Below are positions 34,051 to 45,842 of a DNA stretch of 64,000 bases, piece by piece (positions within the stretch are counted from its first letter, which is position 1; every line of letters begins with the position of its first letter). Location of the stretch: the NCBI RefSeq assembly GCF_036785885.1, contig NC_092323.1:13090501-13154500 (forward strand), in the 5' to 3' direction. A model generated the notes under the pieces. It worked only from the letters and a program-made list of their open reading frames with translations. It searched no databases and was not told where the DNA came from. The stretch is from Coffea arabica (taxonomy: Eukaryota > Streptophyta > Magnoliopsida > Gentianales > Rubiaceae). A program made the translations under genes and the position numbers.

Positions 34051-36615
34051 CACCTTTGGAGTCTTTTTGAACTAGAAAAGGGAGAAGGTGTGTTGTAAAC
34101 TTGGTTCACCCATGATCCATCTCATAAGCATATGAATTCCTATTTTAAAAAATAAAAATCCCAGAAAGTCCCTTTCTTGTGGTCCGCATGCCTGTAGACA
34201 AGGTACTTCCATATTCATAATTCAAAAAGCTATTCTTATTGCTTAGCAAAAAGCCAAAAAAAAAAAAAAAACCGCTGAAAAAAGAAGCTATACTGTCATA
34301 GGTTCAATATTTGGGGTCACTAGATTTTTGGACAATCATTTTGCAAATGAGCAAAATTAGTCCATAGTTATAGGTCAGTCAATATATATGGTTCCTCGGA
34401 GCATGTGAACCAAACATATTTCGATTTGAAAACTCAATTTAATCTATCAACGATAAATATTTAAATATCTGTCCGCTTTTTCGCTTCCTTCTGTGCATAA
34501 CTAGATTAATGATATAAGTCTGTCTTTCTTCTAGCCTCTTATATAATGCTATTGGGTTCTCTTTCCCCCCGTAAAATAGAATAGAATAATATAGATATTA
34601 TTGATTAAAAAATGAACATAAAGAAGTTTTTTTTTTTTTACACCTTTTCATTCCTTTTCACACCCCCAAATGTCAAATATAGAATTTGAATTTTGAACCT
34701 GATAATGGAGGAGACTCTAAGAGCTTTCCTCTAGCTATTGGACTAACTCCGGTGATTACACAAAAAGTTACTACGCTGTCAAGTTGCAAAGATTTTTTTT
34801 TTTTTTTTTTTTTTTGGTGGTGGGTAAGAATCAACTTCCAAAGATGATTGTCCAGTTCTTAGATAATCAACTTGTAAAAGTTTATTAGCCATGCAGCTCT
34901 ATATGTTGGTTAAGTCACCACCAAATTATTAGAAGAGTCATAAACTGAAAACATGGTTCACGTGCACGAACTTGATTGGAAGATAGATTATTTATTTACT
35001 AAAGCAATCTAGAAACCATAAATGGCTCGAGAAATAATTCTTGAAAGAGAAGGATGCTGCAAATGCTTGAGATTCATTAGCTTATATTTAAATTGCCTCT
35101 GTCTAGTAAAAATGTAACAGCAGAACATGTTCAAGAAATAGTTGAAAGATAACATATATGACTAATTGAACCAGAAGCTCGAAGTGGTAGAACTCAAGAA
35201 TCACGACGTAATTGAACCAAACTATTGGACTTCTTCTTTTTACGTTATCGATATTGAGTTAAGTTAATCTCTTTTAACATAGTTTTATTCAAGTATGAGA
35301 TACGGCATTTTTTTTATATTAATTTTCCTGTTTTAGATAATATAGTTTTTGCACTTGACAAGTGATTAGACTATGATGCGTGATGCATGGGGTGTAAATT
35401 ATATATATATATATGTGTATCTATCTACCAACATCTGTAAGCAATAATTAATTCCTGGGCATTCTTCATGCCGATTGCAGATGCTTCATTTGGTAAGCCA
35501 GCTTGCAAGTGTTCATTATATGCAGTCCTCGCATATTTATTTTTGGCACAAAATTTAGTTACTGGACATTAACCAAAATTTAGCTATGTCCCTAAATCTC
35601 CCATGATTTTAATACATTTTTCTGATAATTTTGGCCCTTTTCCAAGTATACTGCTATACTATAGCTGCACGAGTATGATATGGTGCATTGCTGACTCTTG
35701 TATTTAACCTGCCGCCTCTCTAGGCTTAGGATGATGCAGTTTGAGAAGCAATATTTATTCAACCTCCACAACCAAAGAAAATAACAAACTAAAAAACTTG
35801 TTTAGATACCTTTTTTTTTGTGAGATATTTTAAGGATGAATTAATCATTTTAGCAAGCATTGCCAGCATTTCAAATTTCCAATAGCTATTTGATGTCCTA
35901 ATTGCGTGCAACTTCATACAATTCAATAGGTGAATGATGATCTCAACAATTTACAAATTTTCTACGGCAATATGGGAAGAGTGTAGTTAAGAGGAAATTA
36001 AACTTTACTCAAGAATTAAATAAACTTTCTTGTTTTCAATAAAAAAAAAAAAGGCCTTGTTAGTTGAGGGTCATTATCTCTATAGTTATGTAGCTCAAGT
36101 GTGTTATATATTTTGCGATCAGGTTTAAGCATAACCTTGCAGCTATTAATGTAGCCAAAATGTCATTTTTAAAAAACCAAGGCCGTGATCCTCTAAATAA
36201 TGTATTCTTGCACTAGCAGTTTAGCTAAATGTCATTTTTAGTGATGACATTTAACAAAATTTAACTTGCAACTTTTTTTTAACTATAGATTAGATACTTA
36301 ATATATATATTTTTAATGAAAACCACCTAGAAATGGTGGGTGGTTGGGTATAGATCCTGATCTGTGTTATTAAAATTTTTCGAAGAGTGCCTGATAAAAG
36401 GATATACCTCTTAATTTTGACTAATTGAAAAGTTTACAAACTTTTAAATAATCTCAACATGCTCCACATTTATGGTACCATGAAGGTGTTTGAGTTTTTG
36501 ACTTGAAATCTTGTTGTATTTGCATTGCTCTACCAATTTTTGAACACTGCTTTTGTTTATTGGCCTTCTTTGAAATCACTTGATAGAATTGATCGTCATC
36601 AATGTTTTAGTTTTT
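34051..36615. other. Intergenic stretch before UGT-4
   Basis: No gene was recognised. 35180-35420 is a diverged relative of 20905-21140 and 32500-32700 (landmarks AACTCAAGA.TCACGAC and TTGAACCAAA). That suggests an older third duplicate of the same flank. Poly-T (34793-34815) and (TA)n (35401-35412) runs are present. Confidence 0.45.
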
Positions 36616-36985
36616 AACTTGCAACCTAATAATTTGTTACATGTAACTTTTAAAGAAAGAAAAAAGTCATCAAATATATATAAGAGAAAATTTAATTTAC
36701 CCATAGATGGAAGAATCTCAATGATGAATGAGAGGTTTAACCTGCAAACTAATAATTTAGTACATGTCGTTTTCAAAAGAAAAAAAAACAAAAGAAAAAT
36801 ATCATCAAATATCTATAAGAGAAAATTTACCTATATGTAGAGGACTCTCAATGATGAATGAGAGGTTTCAACTTGCAAACTAATAATTTAGTAGGTGTCA
36901 TTTTCAAAAAAAGAAAAATATCATCAAATAGCTATAAGAGAAAATTTGATTTACCCATATATAGAAGATTCTCAATGATGAATGA
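36616..36985. repeat. Three tandem copies of a 116-131 bp unit in the UGT-4 promoter
   Basis: Units start at 36616, 36739 and 36870. Each runs AAC(T/C)TGCAA.CTAATAATTT, then CATCAAATA, TATAAGAGAAAATTT and CTCAATGATGAATGAG. The last unit carries the likely TATA box at 36958 and leads into the 5'UTR. The stranded UGT-4-like fragment has only one such unit (14916-15025), so the expansion happened in the UGT-4 lineage or was lost in the fragment. Confidence 0.88.
36958..36964 (+). promoter_or_regulatory. Probable TATA box of UGT-4
   Basis: TATATAG lies 81 bp before the ATG at 37039, inside the third promoter repeat. The equivalent places in repeats 1 and 2 read CCATAGATGG and CTATATGTAG, so each unit may carry a weaker copy. 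Confidence 0.45.
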
Positions 36986-37038
36986 GGTTCATGCAGGATT
37001 TTATTTGGGATCTTTCACCGCAAAGGGAGCAATTAGCC

Positions 37039-39494
37039 ATGGAAAATCCAATGAAAAAGCCTCATGCAATTTGCATCCCATATCCAGTTCAAAGCCATAT
37101 TAGCGCAATGCTAAAGTTGGCCAAACTTCTACACCAGAAAGGCTTCCATATAACCTTTGTTCACACAGAATACAACTATAATCGTATACTCAAAGCACGA
37201 GGTCCCAAATCTTTGATTGGTACAGCCGATTTCAATTTTGAGACCATCCCAGATGGCCTTCCACCAGCTGAAAATGATGATGTTACCCAAGATGTTTTCC
37301 AGCTTTGTCTTTCAACTTCCAAAACCTGTTATGTTCCATTCTGCAATCTACTCAAAAAACTCAACAATAGGGCTTCAATGGATGATCAGTTTCCTCCTGT
37401 AAGTTGTGTAATCTCTGATGGTTTCATGTCGTTCACGCTCGAGGCAGCTGAAGAATTGGGGATTCCAAATTTGTTGTTTTGGCCCTTCAGTGCATTAACT
37501 GTGATGTGCCTCCTACACTTTCCTCATCTTCGTGAACGAGGTTTTACACCACTTAAAGGTACAAATTAGTACTTGCTAATTGTGCATAATACAGTCTTAA
37601 TGATACATAGATTTTAGTAACGACATTAAAAAAAAAAGATTCAAACTAAAAGTTGATAATACAAGCTTGAATTAAAGGTTCTACCACATCTTTTTTTGTT
37701 GCCCTAAAAATAGGGTCATCCATGAATTAGATTGACCTAAATAGTTTTTTTTTTTTTTGTTTCATTTAAGATTTTGAGTAGAAAGCAGATTTTTACTTTT
37801 GAATTCCAAAAGGAACACATGATTCAGAAACCGAATAATTTATCCCACTTTATATGGAGTTATCAAACTCATGAATCGTAATTCTGTGGTCAGTCTAGAT
37901 GGTGAGGTGTCAAATGTGAATATTGCACCACCTAGTATAAATCACACATACACCGTGTGAAAAGGTAGATAGAAAGATTATAAACATGTAATTTCCAAAG
38001 CGACAGGTTCCTAAAAACCAATAAATTTCTCAACTTATTGCCATTTTATCTAGTTTATATCCCCTTACAACCTAACTTTTAGATATTTTCACTCCCTAAA
38101 TTTTAGAAACTCACGGAAATCCGTTAAATCTTAGTTAAGTACGAAAAGTTTTAAATATGACTGTAACCTTCAAAGTTTACGTATTGAACCTGAAAAATGC
38201 TTTTCAAGAAAAATAATTATAGAGTATGAAAGAAGCATTGAAGATATGAGAACACGCATGAAATTGACTATGGTTAGATCCTCTAATAGAGACATCCCAC
38301 TACGTACCATATATTTTTTCCCATATATATGTGACACTTTGGATGTAATGTTTTTTTTCTTTGATCCAGCAAAACTCGGGAATCATGACTAAATTTCAAA
38401 GGGAAAATCAAATAGATCTTATATATGATTTAGTCGAATTTGCCAAATGTGTATCATAATTTCGATGATATGAACTTCTGAAAATTTTATTCTTCCTGCT
38501 ATATGTCATATACATCTCTTTTTGGGTTCAACTCACAGATGACAGCTATTTTACTAATGGATACATGGAAAACACTATTGATTGGATTCCTGGAATCGAT
38601 ATCATCCGTTTAAGAGATATCCCAACCGTAATTTGGGCGACTGATCCCAAGGACGAATTTTTGGAATGGGTAGTGAAAATAATGCCAAGAACTTACAAGA
38701 GTTCTGGTATCATTCTGAACACTTTTGACACCCTAGAATATGATGTACTGAAGCAACTTTCGAACATGATTGATCATGTATACTCCCTTGGACCAATTCA
38801 CTTGCTTCTCAAAGATATACAAAAAAGTGATCATTCCGCTGAATCCATTCAATCCAATCTATGGAAAGAAGATGAAAATTGCATTGAATGGCTCAATTCC
38901 AAGAAGCAAGGATCAGTTGCCTACATAAACTTTGGTAGCATAACAGTGATGACTGAAGATCAATTGGGTGAGTTTGCATGGGGACTTGCTAATAGCATGC
39001 AAAACTTTTTGTGGATTATCAGGCCTGATCTCGTGACAGGAGAGCAAATTGTTCTCCCACCCGAATTTGCGGTTGCAACGAAGGATAAAGGGATGTTAGC
39101 AACATGGTGCAATCAAGAGCTTGTTCTAAATCATCCCTCTATAGGTGTATTTTTAACACATTGTGGGTGGAATTCTGTGCTTGAGAGCTTGTGTGCTGGA
39201 GTGCCAATGATTTGCTGGCCATTTTTCGCAGATCAACTCACTAATCGCCTGTGTTGTTGCACTCACTGGGGTGTTGCTGTGGAGATAGACAGTAATGTGG
39301 ATAGATTGGAGGTAGAGAAGGTGGTAAGAGACTTAATGGAGGGAAAGAAGGGCAAGGAACTGCAGCAAAAAGTTTGGGAATGGAAGAACAAAGCTGAAGA
39401 GGCAATAAGGCCATCTATTGGATCTTCATACTTGAATTTGGATAAAATGATTGAAAATGTGCTTCAATCCCCAAATACTACATCTTTTGGTTAA
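37039..39494 (+). CDS. UGT-4: UGT85-type UDP-glycosyltransferase, intact
   Basis: Exons are 37039-37558 and 38539-39494, with a 980-bp phase-1 intron. The product is 491 residues. An upstream in-frame ATG at 36982 opens the same frame, but the homologous start is 37039 (MENPMKKPHAIC). Catalytic His20 (VQSH) and Asp127 (VISD) are present, and the PSPG box is at 363-406 with WCNQ, THCGWNSVLES and FFADQ. It is one residue shorter than its clade-mates after the Asp motif (FMSFTLEAA against VMSTFTLEAA) and longer at the C-terminus, ending in an extra Thr-Ser-rich tail. It is the most diverged complete member of the first clade, with differences concentrated in acceptor-side regions (KTCYVPFCNLLKK; FWPFSAL). 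A different acceptor range is possible but unproven. Confidence 0.93.
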
Positions 39495-40427
39495 TTTTTT
39501 GCCTTTCCGTATCTAGTCAGGGGGTCATTATAATTTCATAATGTCATGATTAAGTGTTAGCATGGTTTCATGTATTTATTGGGAAAATAAATTGTAATAC
39601 AATACAATTTACTTGTTACTGTATTTTGGTTGAATCTAAAATTGATTTTTGCAGCAATAACAACATAATACTGATTTGTCTCAGCTTAATTGAGCAAGAA
39701 GAAAAAAGTGAGGATGTTCAACTATAAGTGATTTTTTTTTTTTTTTGAAAAAAGAAAATCTAGGTTAATTGAATTTGTCGCAATTGACTACTTTCATCTT
39801 GGTGAAGAACAATCTCCTGTCAAGAGCCATTTTTCCCCTCTTATTGTGACGTTGGTAAATGTCCCAATATTTAGTAATTTATGATTCTATCATGCCGTCC
39901 TTGTCTTTAACTTCCATGGTTGAGAATAACGAATTTTGAGTTTATTATATATGTCATTGTCATACAATTTCAAAAAATAATAACAAAACAAGTTTTCTTA
40001 CACGATGAGTCTTTGTTTTTTCAACATTTAAGTTTCCTCTAGATTAAAAAATGAACATAATATATACACATGACTCAAAGACAAATTGTCCAGTAATATC
40101 AATCTTGCTTGAATATTAAGTTTTGTCAAATATTATGTCGTTTTATGAAATTTCCGACAGTAACTAAAGATTTTTAAGGATTTCATCCAAAAAATTAGCA
40201 ATATAAATAGGAAGAGGTTGATTTTAATATCAGTAGGTTGACGTCTTTGGGTCACTATATGTCTTTCTTGCGTACATTTAAAATTGAATTTTTTTAGCCG
40301 TAAAATTCTTAAGCTACATTGTACAATTATTGTTGGAAGAGGTTGTTTTTCAAATTCTTGTGGTATAACATCCCCATGGGGAAAAGGTAACCCAGTCATG
40401 AATTATTGAAGTTTCAAATTCTCAAAA
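39495..40427. other. Intergenic stretch after UGT-4
   Basis: No gene was recognised. The first 150 bp are probably 3'UTR. The minus-strand frame at 40133-40399 has no recognisable domain. Confidence 0.45.
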
Positions 40428-41145
40428 AGGTTGATTATAGTTTGCCCCCTGCATGTGGGAATAATTAGCACTTTTCCCTCTAAGTGCAACGAATATTCTC
40501 TTTGCGTCGAGAAAAATATGATGTTTGCAATTTTAACCAGTAAATTGTTTACAACTTTGACGGTTAAGGATATTGTACAATTATACCCTTCATAAAATAA
40601 CTCAAAAATGTGTTTTCTCATCCAATTTATATGATTATTTGTTCATTTGTACATGCTTAAAGTTTGAAAATTGAATTATAATATTTTTCTTAAGCTCAGC
40701 TTATGAAAACAATAAAAAAAAGTTTGCTATTATTTAATAAAAATATTTTACTAGCGAAAGTGGACTATATGTTATTGCAAACATATTTAATGGGATCTTA
40801 TTGCATTACAACATGGTCATTTTGGATTGTTGATGAACCATCTTCAAGTTTGTTAACGGTAAATAAATATGCAGTAAATGAATCAGTAATAGTTAATATA
40901 TATATATATATATCCTCATTTCAAGTTTATTTTTTTGAAAAATATATATGCTCATAATTAACTTTCGTTACTTCAGTTAATACTTAATTAAAGGGCTCAT
41001 TTGTCCTTCTGGCTAATCCGTTAAGCAGATTTATTAGAAGGTTTTTTTTTTTTTACCTAAATTCTACAGGTGCAGATTGCCTTTTGTTTATTCAAGGGGT
41101 AAGTGCAAATGAACACCATATTCAAGGGGCAAAGTGTAATTAACC
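40428..41145. mobile_element. MULE-like non-autonomous element, about 0.72 kb
   Basis: The left end GGTTGATTATAGTTTGCCCC pairs with the right end, whose inverse is GGTTAATTACACTTTGCCCC. These termini belong to the same consensus as the other MULE-type MITEs here. A target-site duplication is not obvious, and the middle is AT-rich without transposase. It lies about 230 bp upstream of UGT-5. Confidence 0.55.
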
Positions 41146-41371
41146 ATTTAAATATGCACAGCAAAAATTAAAAGGTCCACTTTGATTTTCATTGGACGTG
41201 TGTGACCCATGAAACATATGTTTTGTACCATCTTTTGTAGTATAGTGTATGACTTTTGTGTAGACCTTTGTGTATGGTCCGAACCAATTTCTGCCCCAAA
41301 TCCCATAAATGGCACCACCAATTAGGGACTTGTGCATAATACTTCGTCTTCGGCTTTCGTTTACACAGAAA

Positions 41372-43459
41372 ATGGGTTCTCTGGAAACCACAAAATCCAC
41401 AGAAAAACCTCATGCAGTCTTGGTTCCAATTCCAGCTCAAGGCCATGTTAACCCAATGATGGGACTTGCTAAGCTTTTGCATGCAAAAGGGTTCCATATA
41501 ACCTTTGTCAACTCTGAATTTAATCACAAACGTTTGATCCGATCAAAGGGGCCAGAATCAGTTAAAGGGTTCCATGATTTCAGGTTTGAGACTATCCCTG
41601 ATGGGATGCTACCATCAGATAAAGATGCCACTCAAGATGTGCGTCAGCTCTGTGATTCGGTCAGAAACAATTTTTTGGTTCCTTTTAAGGAGCTTTTGAT
41701 TAAGCTGAACTCGTCTTCTGAAGTGCCCCCTGTTAGTTGTGTGATTTCTGATGGAATCATGAGCTTTGGCATCAAAGCTGCTGAAGATTTGGGCATCCCT
41801 GAAGTTCAATTTTGGACGGCTTCTGCTTGTTCTTTCATTGGATTCTTGCACTATAGAGAGCTATTCAGGAGAGGAATTTTTCCATTCAAAAGTACATACT
41901 ACAAACTTCTTTATTTATTCTGTTGTCTCCGGACTGTATTGTTATTGTCTTTAACGTTCCATCTCAACTTAATTGGTATGATTAAACCTGTTTTTTAATC
42001 ATCTCATTTATAGCTTGTAATTTCTTGATCATGAGAATGATGAAACATGCATACCTCCTTAAAATATGAAATCGACATGTATCTGGACCACTTCCCACGT
42101 TATGGCTGGACCACTTCCAACATTATGGCCTTCCAGGCCGAGTGTTCACCCGGAAGCGATCGGTTTTATACCCATTTATTGGCCCCAAACATGTAACGAG
42201 AATATTCTATTCCACTTCCTGTCTTACCTTCTAAATGGCTTCCTAGCTTTGTGTCCTTTATAAAGTTATATAACACTTTATTTTTTTCTTCAGTTCCAAT
42301 GGCTACGAATGGAGTAGTATATGTATATATGTAAGAAACGATTACAATCTTTTTTCTGCTATAATTGTTATTTCTGTTATTACACTATTAGTATTTATTG
42401 ACACTTAAAAAAAATTAAAAATTGGACTCACATGTCCAAATTATGAAGTTCCTTCCTTGTTAGTCTTGATATAATTATTCGTCAAACTTGAAAAACCAAT
42501 ATTTTTTCTCTTTGTACAGATGACGATTACCTCACAGATGGTACTCTTGATAAGCCAGTTGATTGGATTTGTGGCATGAGCAACATAAAATTCAGGGACC
42601 TCCCAAGCTTTTTCAGAACAACTGATCCCAACGATATCTTGTTTGATTTCCTTGGAGAGGAGGCACAAAGTTGTTTAAAAGCTCTAGCCATAATCTTCAA
42701 TACCTTCGATGAACTTGAAAAGGAAGCATTAGAAGCAGTCATTTCGAAGTTCGATTTCCCAAATATTTATACAATAGGCCCTCTACATTTATTAGCCAGG
42801 CACATTGTTCCTGAAAGCCAAGTCAATTCCCTGAATTCAAGTTTATGGAAGCCTGACTCGAAAGTTTTCCAGTGGCTAGATCAAAGAGCATCAAACTCAG
42901 TTGTTTATGTTAATTATGGAAGTGTAACAACCATGACCGACCATCACTTCAAAGAATTTGCTTGGGGACTTGCATATAGCAAGCAACAGTTTTTGTGGAT
43001 TGTTCGGCCTGATGTCGTTCAGGGAGGAGAATCAGCAACGTTGCCTGAAGATTTCCTGGAAGAGATTTAGGACAGAGGGTTGTTAACGAGCTGGTGTGCA
43101 CAAGACAAAGTGTTGGAGCATCCAGCTGTTGGTGCATTTTTGACTCACTGTGGATGGAATTCTACATTAGAAAGTATTTCTGCCGGTGTGCCTGTCATCT
43201 GCTGGCCTTTCTTCGGCGATCAGCAGACTAACTGTCATTACTCTTGCAAGAAATGGGGAATTGGGATGGAAATAAATCATGATGTGAAGCGTAACGAAGT
43301 TGCAGAACTTGTACGCAAAATGATTGTGGGAGAGGAAGGGGAAAAATGAGGTTCAACGCTAAAGAATGGAAGAAGAAAGCTGAGGAAGCAACTGTAGGGG
43401 GATCATCTTACATTAATTTTGACAAGTTCATCAATGAGGCTCTTCATTACAAGGGATGA
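41372..43459 (+). pseudogene. UGT-5: UGT85-type glycosyltransferase, recently inactivated
   Basis: Exon 1 (41372-41891) is intact and encodes MGSLETT, AQGH with the catalytic His, and VISDG with the catalytic Asp. Exon 2 starts at 42520 after a 628-bp phase-1 intron. Compared with UGT-6, exon 2 has a CAG-to-TAG stop at 43068-43070, just before the PSPG box ([23 protein letters not shown]). A one-base deletion in an A run near 43346 then brings a stop at once, and there is a 3-bp in-frame loss near 43392. The rest is close to UGT-6, so the damage is young. The reading frame could still give a truncated protein lacking the sugar-donor site. The TATA-like element is also altered (CATAAAT at 41304-41310 against TATAAAT in UGT-6). 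Confidence 0.9.
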
Positions 43460-43509
43460 GTTGCAAAAAATGTTTCTCCTGTGGCTAAAAAGAAAAAAGG
43501 ATTATATTA

Positions 43510-45085
43510 GTCATTTTTGTTTTGAATTACCTAAGCTCTATGGTTGGAGTTGCATGCCTTGGAATAACAAGAACAATGCAATTAGAAAGTTTCATAAAGC
43601 ATCACTTTCTTTTCTTTTCTTTTCTTTTCTTTTTTTGTCTTAGATACAAGGGCAAATTATATTTTACCCCCTGTGGTTTAGCATTTTTTACATAATCCCC
43701 CTATGATTTTAAAAGTTATACATAACCCCCTCATAGTTTGGATTAAAGTGTTAAAGTAACGGAAATAGTCATTCGGAACGAAACTTCTAAAAATGTCGAA
43801 ATTACCCTTATAAATATATGACACACTAACCCCATATGATTTTTATATTTTATCATATAACTCCCTTATAGTTTAATACTTTACCATATAACCCCCTTAT
43901 GATTTTCAAAAAATACACATAAATCTCCTTGGTTAATAAATAATTTTCAACTTTATATAAGGGTATTTTTTATATTTTAGGTGACTCCATTACGAATGAG
44001 CATTCCCATCACTTTGACGTTTTAATCCAAATCATGAGAGGGTTATGTATAACTTTTGAAACCCTAGGGGGTTATGTAAAAAATGCTAAACCACAGGGGG
44101 TAAAGTGGAATTTACCTTAGATACAATATCTATTAATTTCTCATCTCGAATTTGATACAATTAATAACAGGACATGATGTATACTCCTAATCAATATGAT
44201 TACAATAACCTGCGAGTATGTGCCTATTTGGCTGTCAAATTGACTGAGTGGAATCTTGACAATTAATGGGAGTGGAATAATGAAAAGAACCTGGATATCT
44301 ATTAATTGCTTCAATTATCAATTACTTGTCTGCTTGGGAACCATCCCTATCATAGAATTCATTTCAATTTAGCTGCGTCTTGTTAAGTTTTCTCCATTAC
44401 TAAAGGAAGAAAAGTTGACAGGTCAAGATTTCAACTGGCAACAATCCTTGCGAAATGCTACGCTTAGTTTGGCACCTCAGCTGCAAATCTTCAATGTGAA
44501 TATGCCATGTTATTAAATTTTTGACAGCCGCTGATTGTGGCTTTATGGGTTCTCTTCAACTTCATTAGCTCAGAGACAGAGGCAATCTCTTATCTCTCTC
44601 TCTCCCTTTTTTTTTATTTGAAACAAAGAGGCAATCTGATTTAAAGGTACGTCCTACAAGTTCGTATACTAGCGAAAAATAAAAAAGATACTAACTTGTT
44701 GAAAGCTGCAATGAATCTTACTGCATGGTATATGCAACAATGTCATCTAGAAAAATTGCAACATGGACATCTAGAAAAATGGCAATGAATCAGCTTCAAG
44801 TTTGAGTTTCGAGTACGGACTGAAGGAATTAGTAATACGTTAAAATATACAAGCAAATTCAAGTTCTATTTCAAATGAAACAATTATGCTTAGGATTAAT
44901 TTTTTTCACTTTTGCACACAATAACCTTTATATTTCTGTATGATTTTTATTTTTCAAAAATCACAAGGCGCAGATGCAGCATTTCCAGTCCAACCATGGG
45001 TTCCAACAGAAAAAATGAAATAGATTTTGTTGTGAAAGTGGTATATTAGTTAGGAAAACTTAAGGCTAATTGCATTTTACTCCCT
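43510..45085. repeat. Downstream flank of UGT-5, duplicated at 53.13-54.99 kb
   Basis: The segment aligns at high identity with 53130-54989 (landmarks GGTTGGAGTTGCATGCCTTG, AAAGTTTCATAAAGCATCAC, GACTGAGTGGAATCTTGAC). It includes the MITE at 43650 that the other copy lacks. No gene is seen inside. Confidence 0.82.
43650..44116. mobile_element. MULE-type MITE, 467 bp, with an empty site in the duplicate
   Basis: Its arms are complementary: TTTACCCCCTGTGGTTTAGC on the left, and the same read inverted on the right. TTAGATACAA flanks both sides (43640-43649 and 44117-44126), a 9-10 bp duplication. The duplicated segment has one TTAGATACAA with no element at 53247-53256, which gives the pre-insertion state. 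Confidence 0.92.
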
Positions 45086-45416
45086 TGAAATATACACAAA
45101 TTCTCACCTTGATCCATGAACTAAACTTTAGGATATTTTGCTCCCTAAAGTTTTAAACTTGTCCTACTTTAGTCCAATCGTTAACAAAATATACAGAACT
45201 GCCAAAATAGTTGCCACCCTTCATTAACAAAATATTCTAATTTTATTCATAAGGTAATTGAGAGTAGTAACTGATCCATTAGTTTTTGTCTGTTCCATTG
45301 TTTATTGGATTAAAATGAGATGAGATTAAGAATTTAAGGAGCAACGTGTTTCAAACTAAAGTTCATGGATCAAAGTAAAAAATAAAGTATAATTAAAGGG
45401 TGCAAAATGAAATTAT
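45066..45416. mobile_element. MITE with degraded inverted repeats
   Basis: CTAATTGCATTTTACTCCCTT on the left pairs loosely with the inverse of the right end (ATAATTTCATTTTGCACCC). Inner motifs such as CCATGAACTAAACTTTAG are mirrored by AAACTAAAGTTCATGG. In the duplicate at 54.97 kb only the left 25 bp remain, so the duplication breakpoint fell inside this element. Confidence 0.6.
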
Positions 45417-45768
45417 GAAGGGGTATTTTGTCCTTTTTAGGCTATTCCACTGGAAAGAATTATTTGAAGGAATCCTTTTCCAAAGATCACAAGTGGTGCC
45501 TATCGCTTTTTAGTCAAGGAAAACATGCAAATAATTCCTACATTCAAGGGGTAATTAACCCTTTTAAAAATTGTATAATTACTTGATTCAATGGGATATA
45601 TGCTTGGGACCTATGAAAGGATGTTTTCCATTTATATTTTGTCGCTTTGTGCATCTGGTTCATAGTGGTAAAGAAATGGTACATATGGCATACAACATAT
45701 GATTTTGTATACCTTTGTCCCAAAAAAGAAAAGAAAAGAAAAGAAAAATCAATTTCTGCCCCATCTGC

Positions 45769-45775
45769 TATAAAT
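45769..45775 (+). promoter_or_regulatory. Probable TATA box of UGT-6
   Basis: TATAAAT lies 74 bp upstream of the ATG at 45843. The corresponding bases before UGT-5 read CATAAAT. Confidence 0.55.
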
Positions 45776-45842
45776 GGCACCATCAATTTGGGACTAGCTA
45801 TTACTTTCTGCTCCCGTCTATTAACTTTCATCTATGCAGGAA

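Noticed and set aside
36616-36985. CRISPR-like array
   Set aside because: The three units are directly adjacent, over 115 bp each and lie in a plant promoter. There is no repeat-spacer pattern or cas gene.
36982-37038. Earlier in-frame start for UGT-4
   Set aside because: The leader has no homology to UGT N-termini. The ATG at 37039 aligns with the other genes.
41309-41371. Earlier in-frame start for UGT-5
   Set aside because: This ATG overlaps the TATA-like run and would lie upstream of the likely transcription start.
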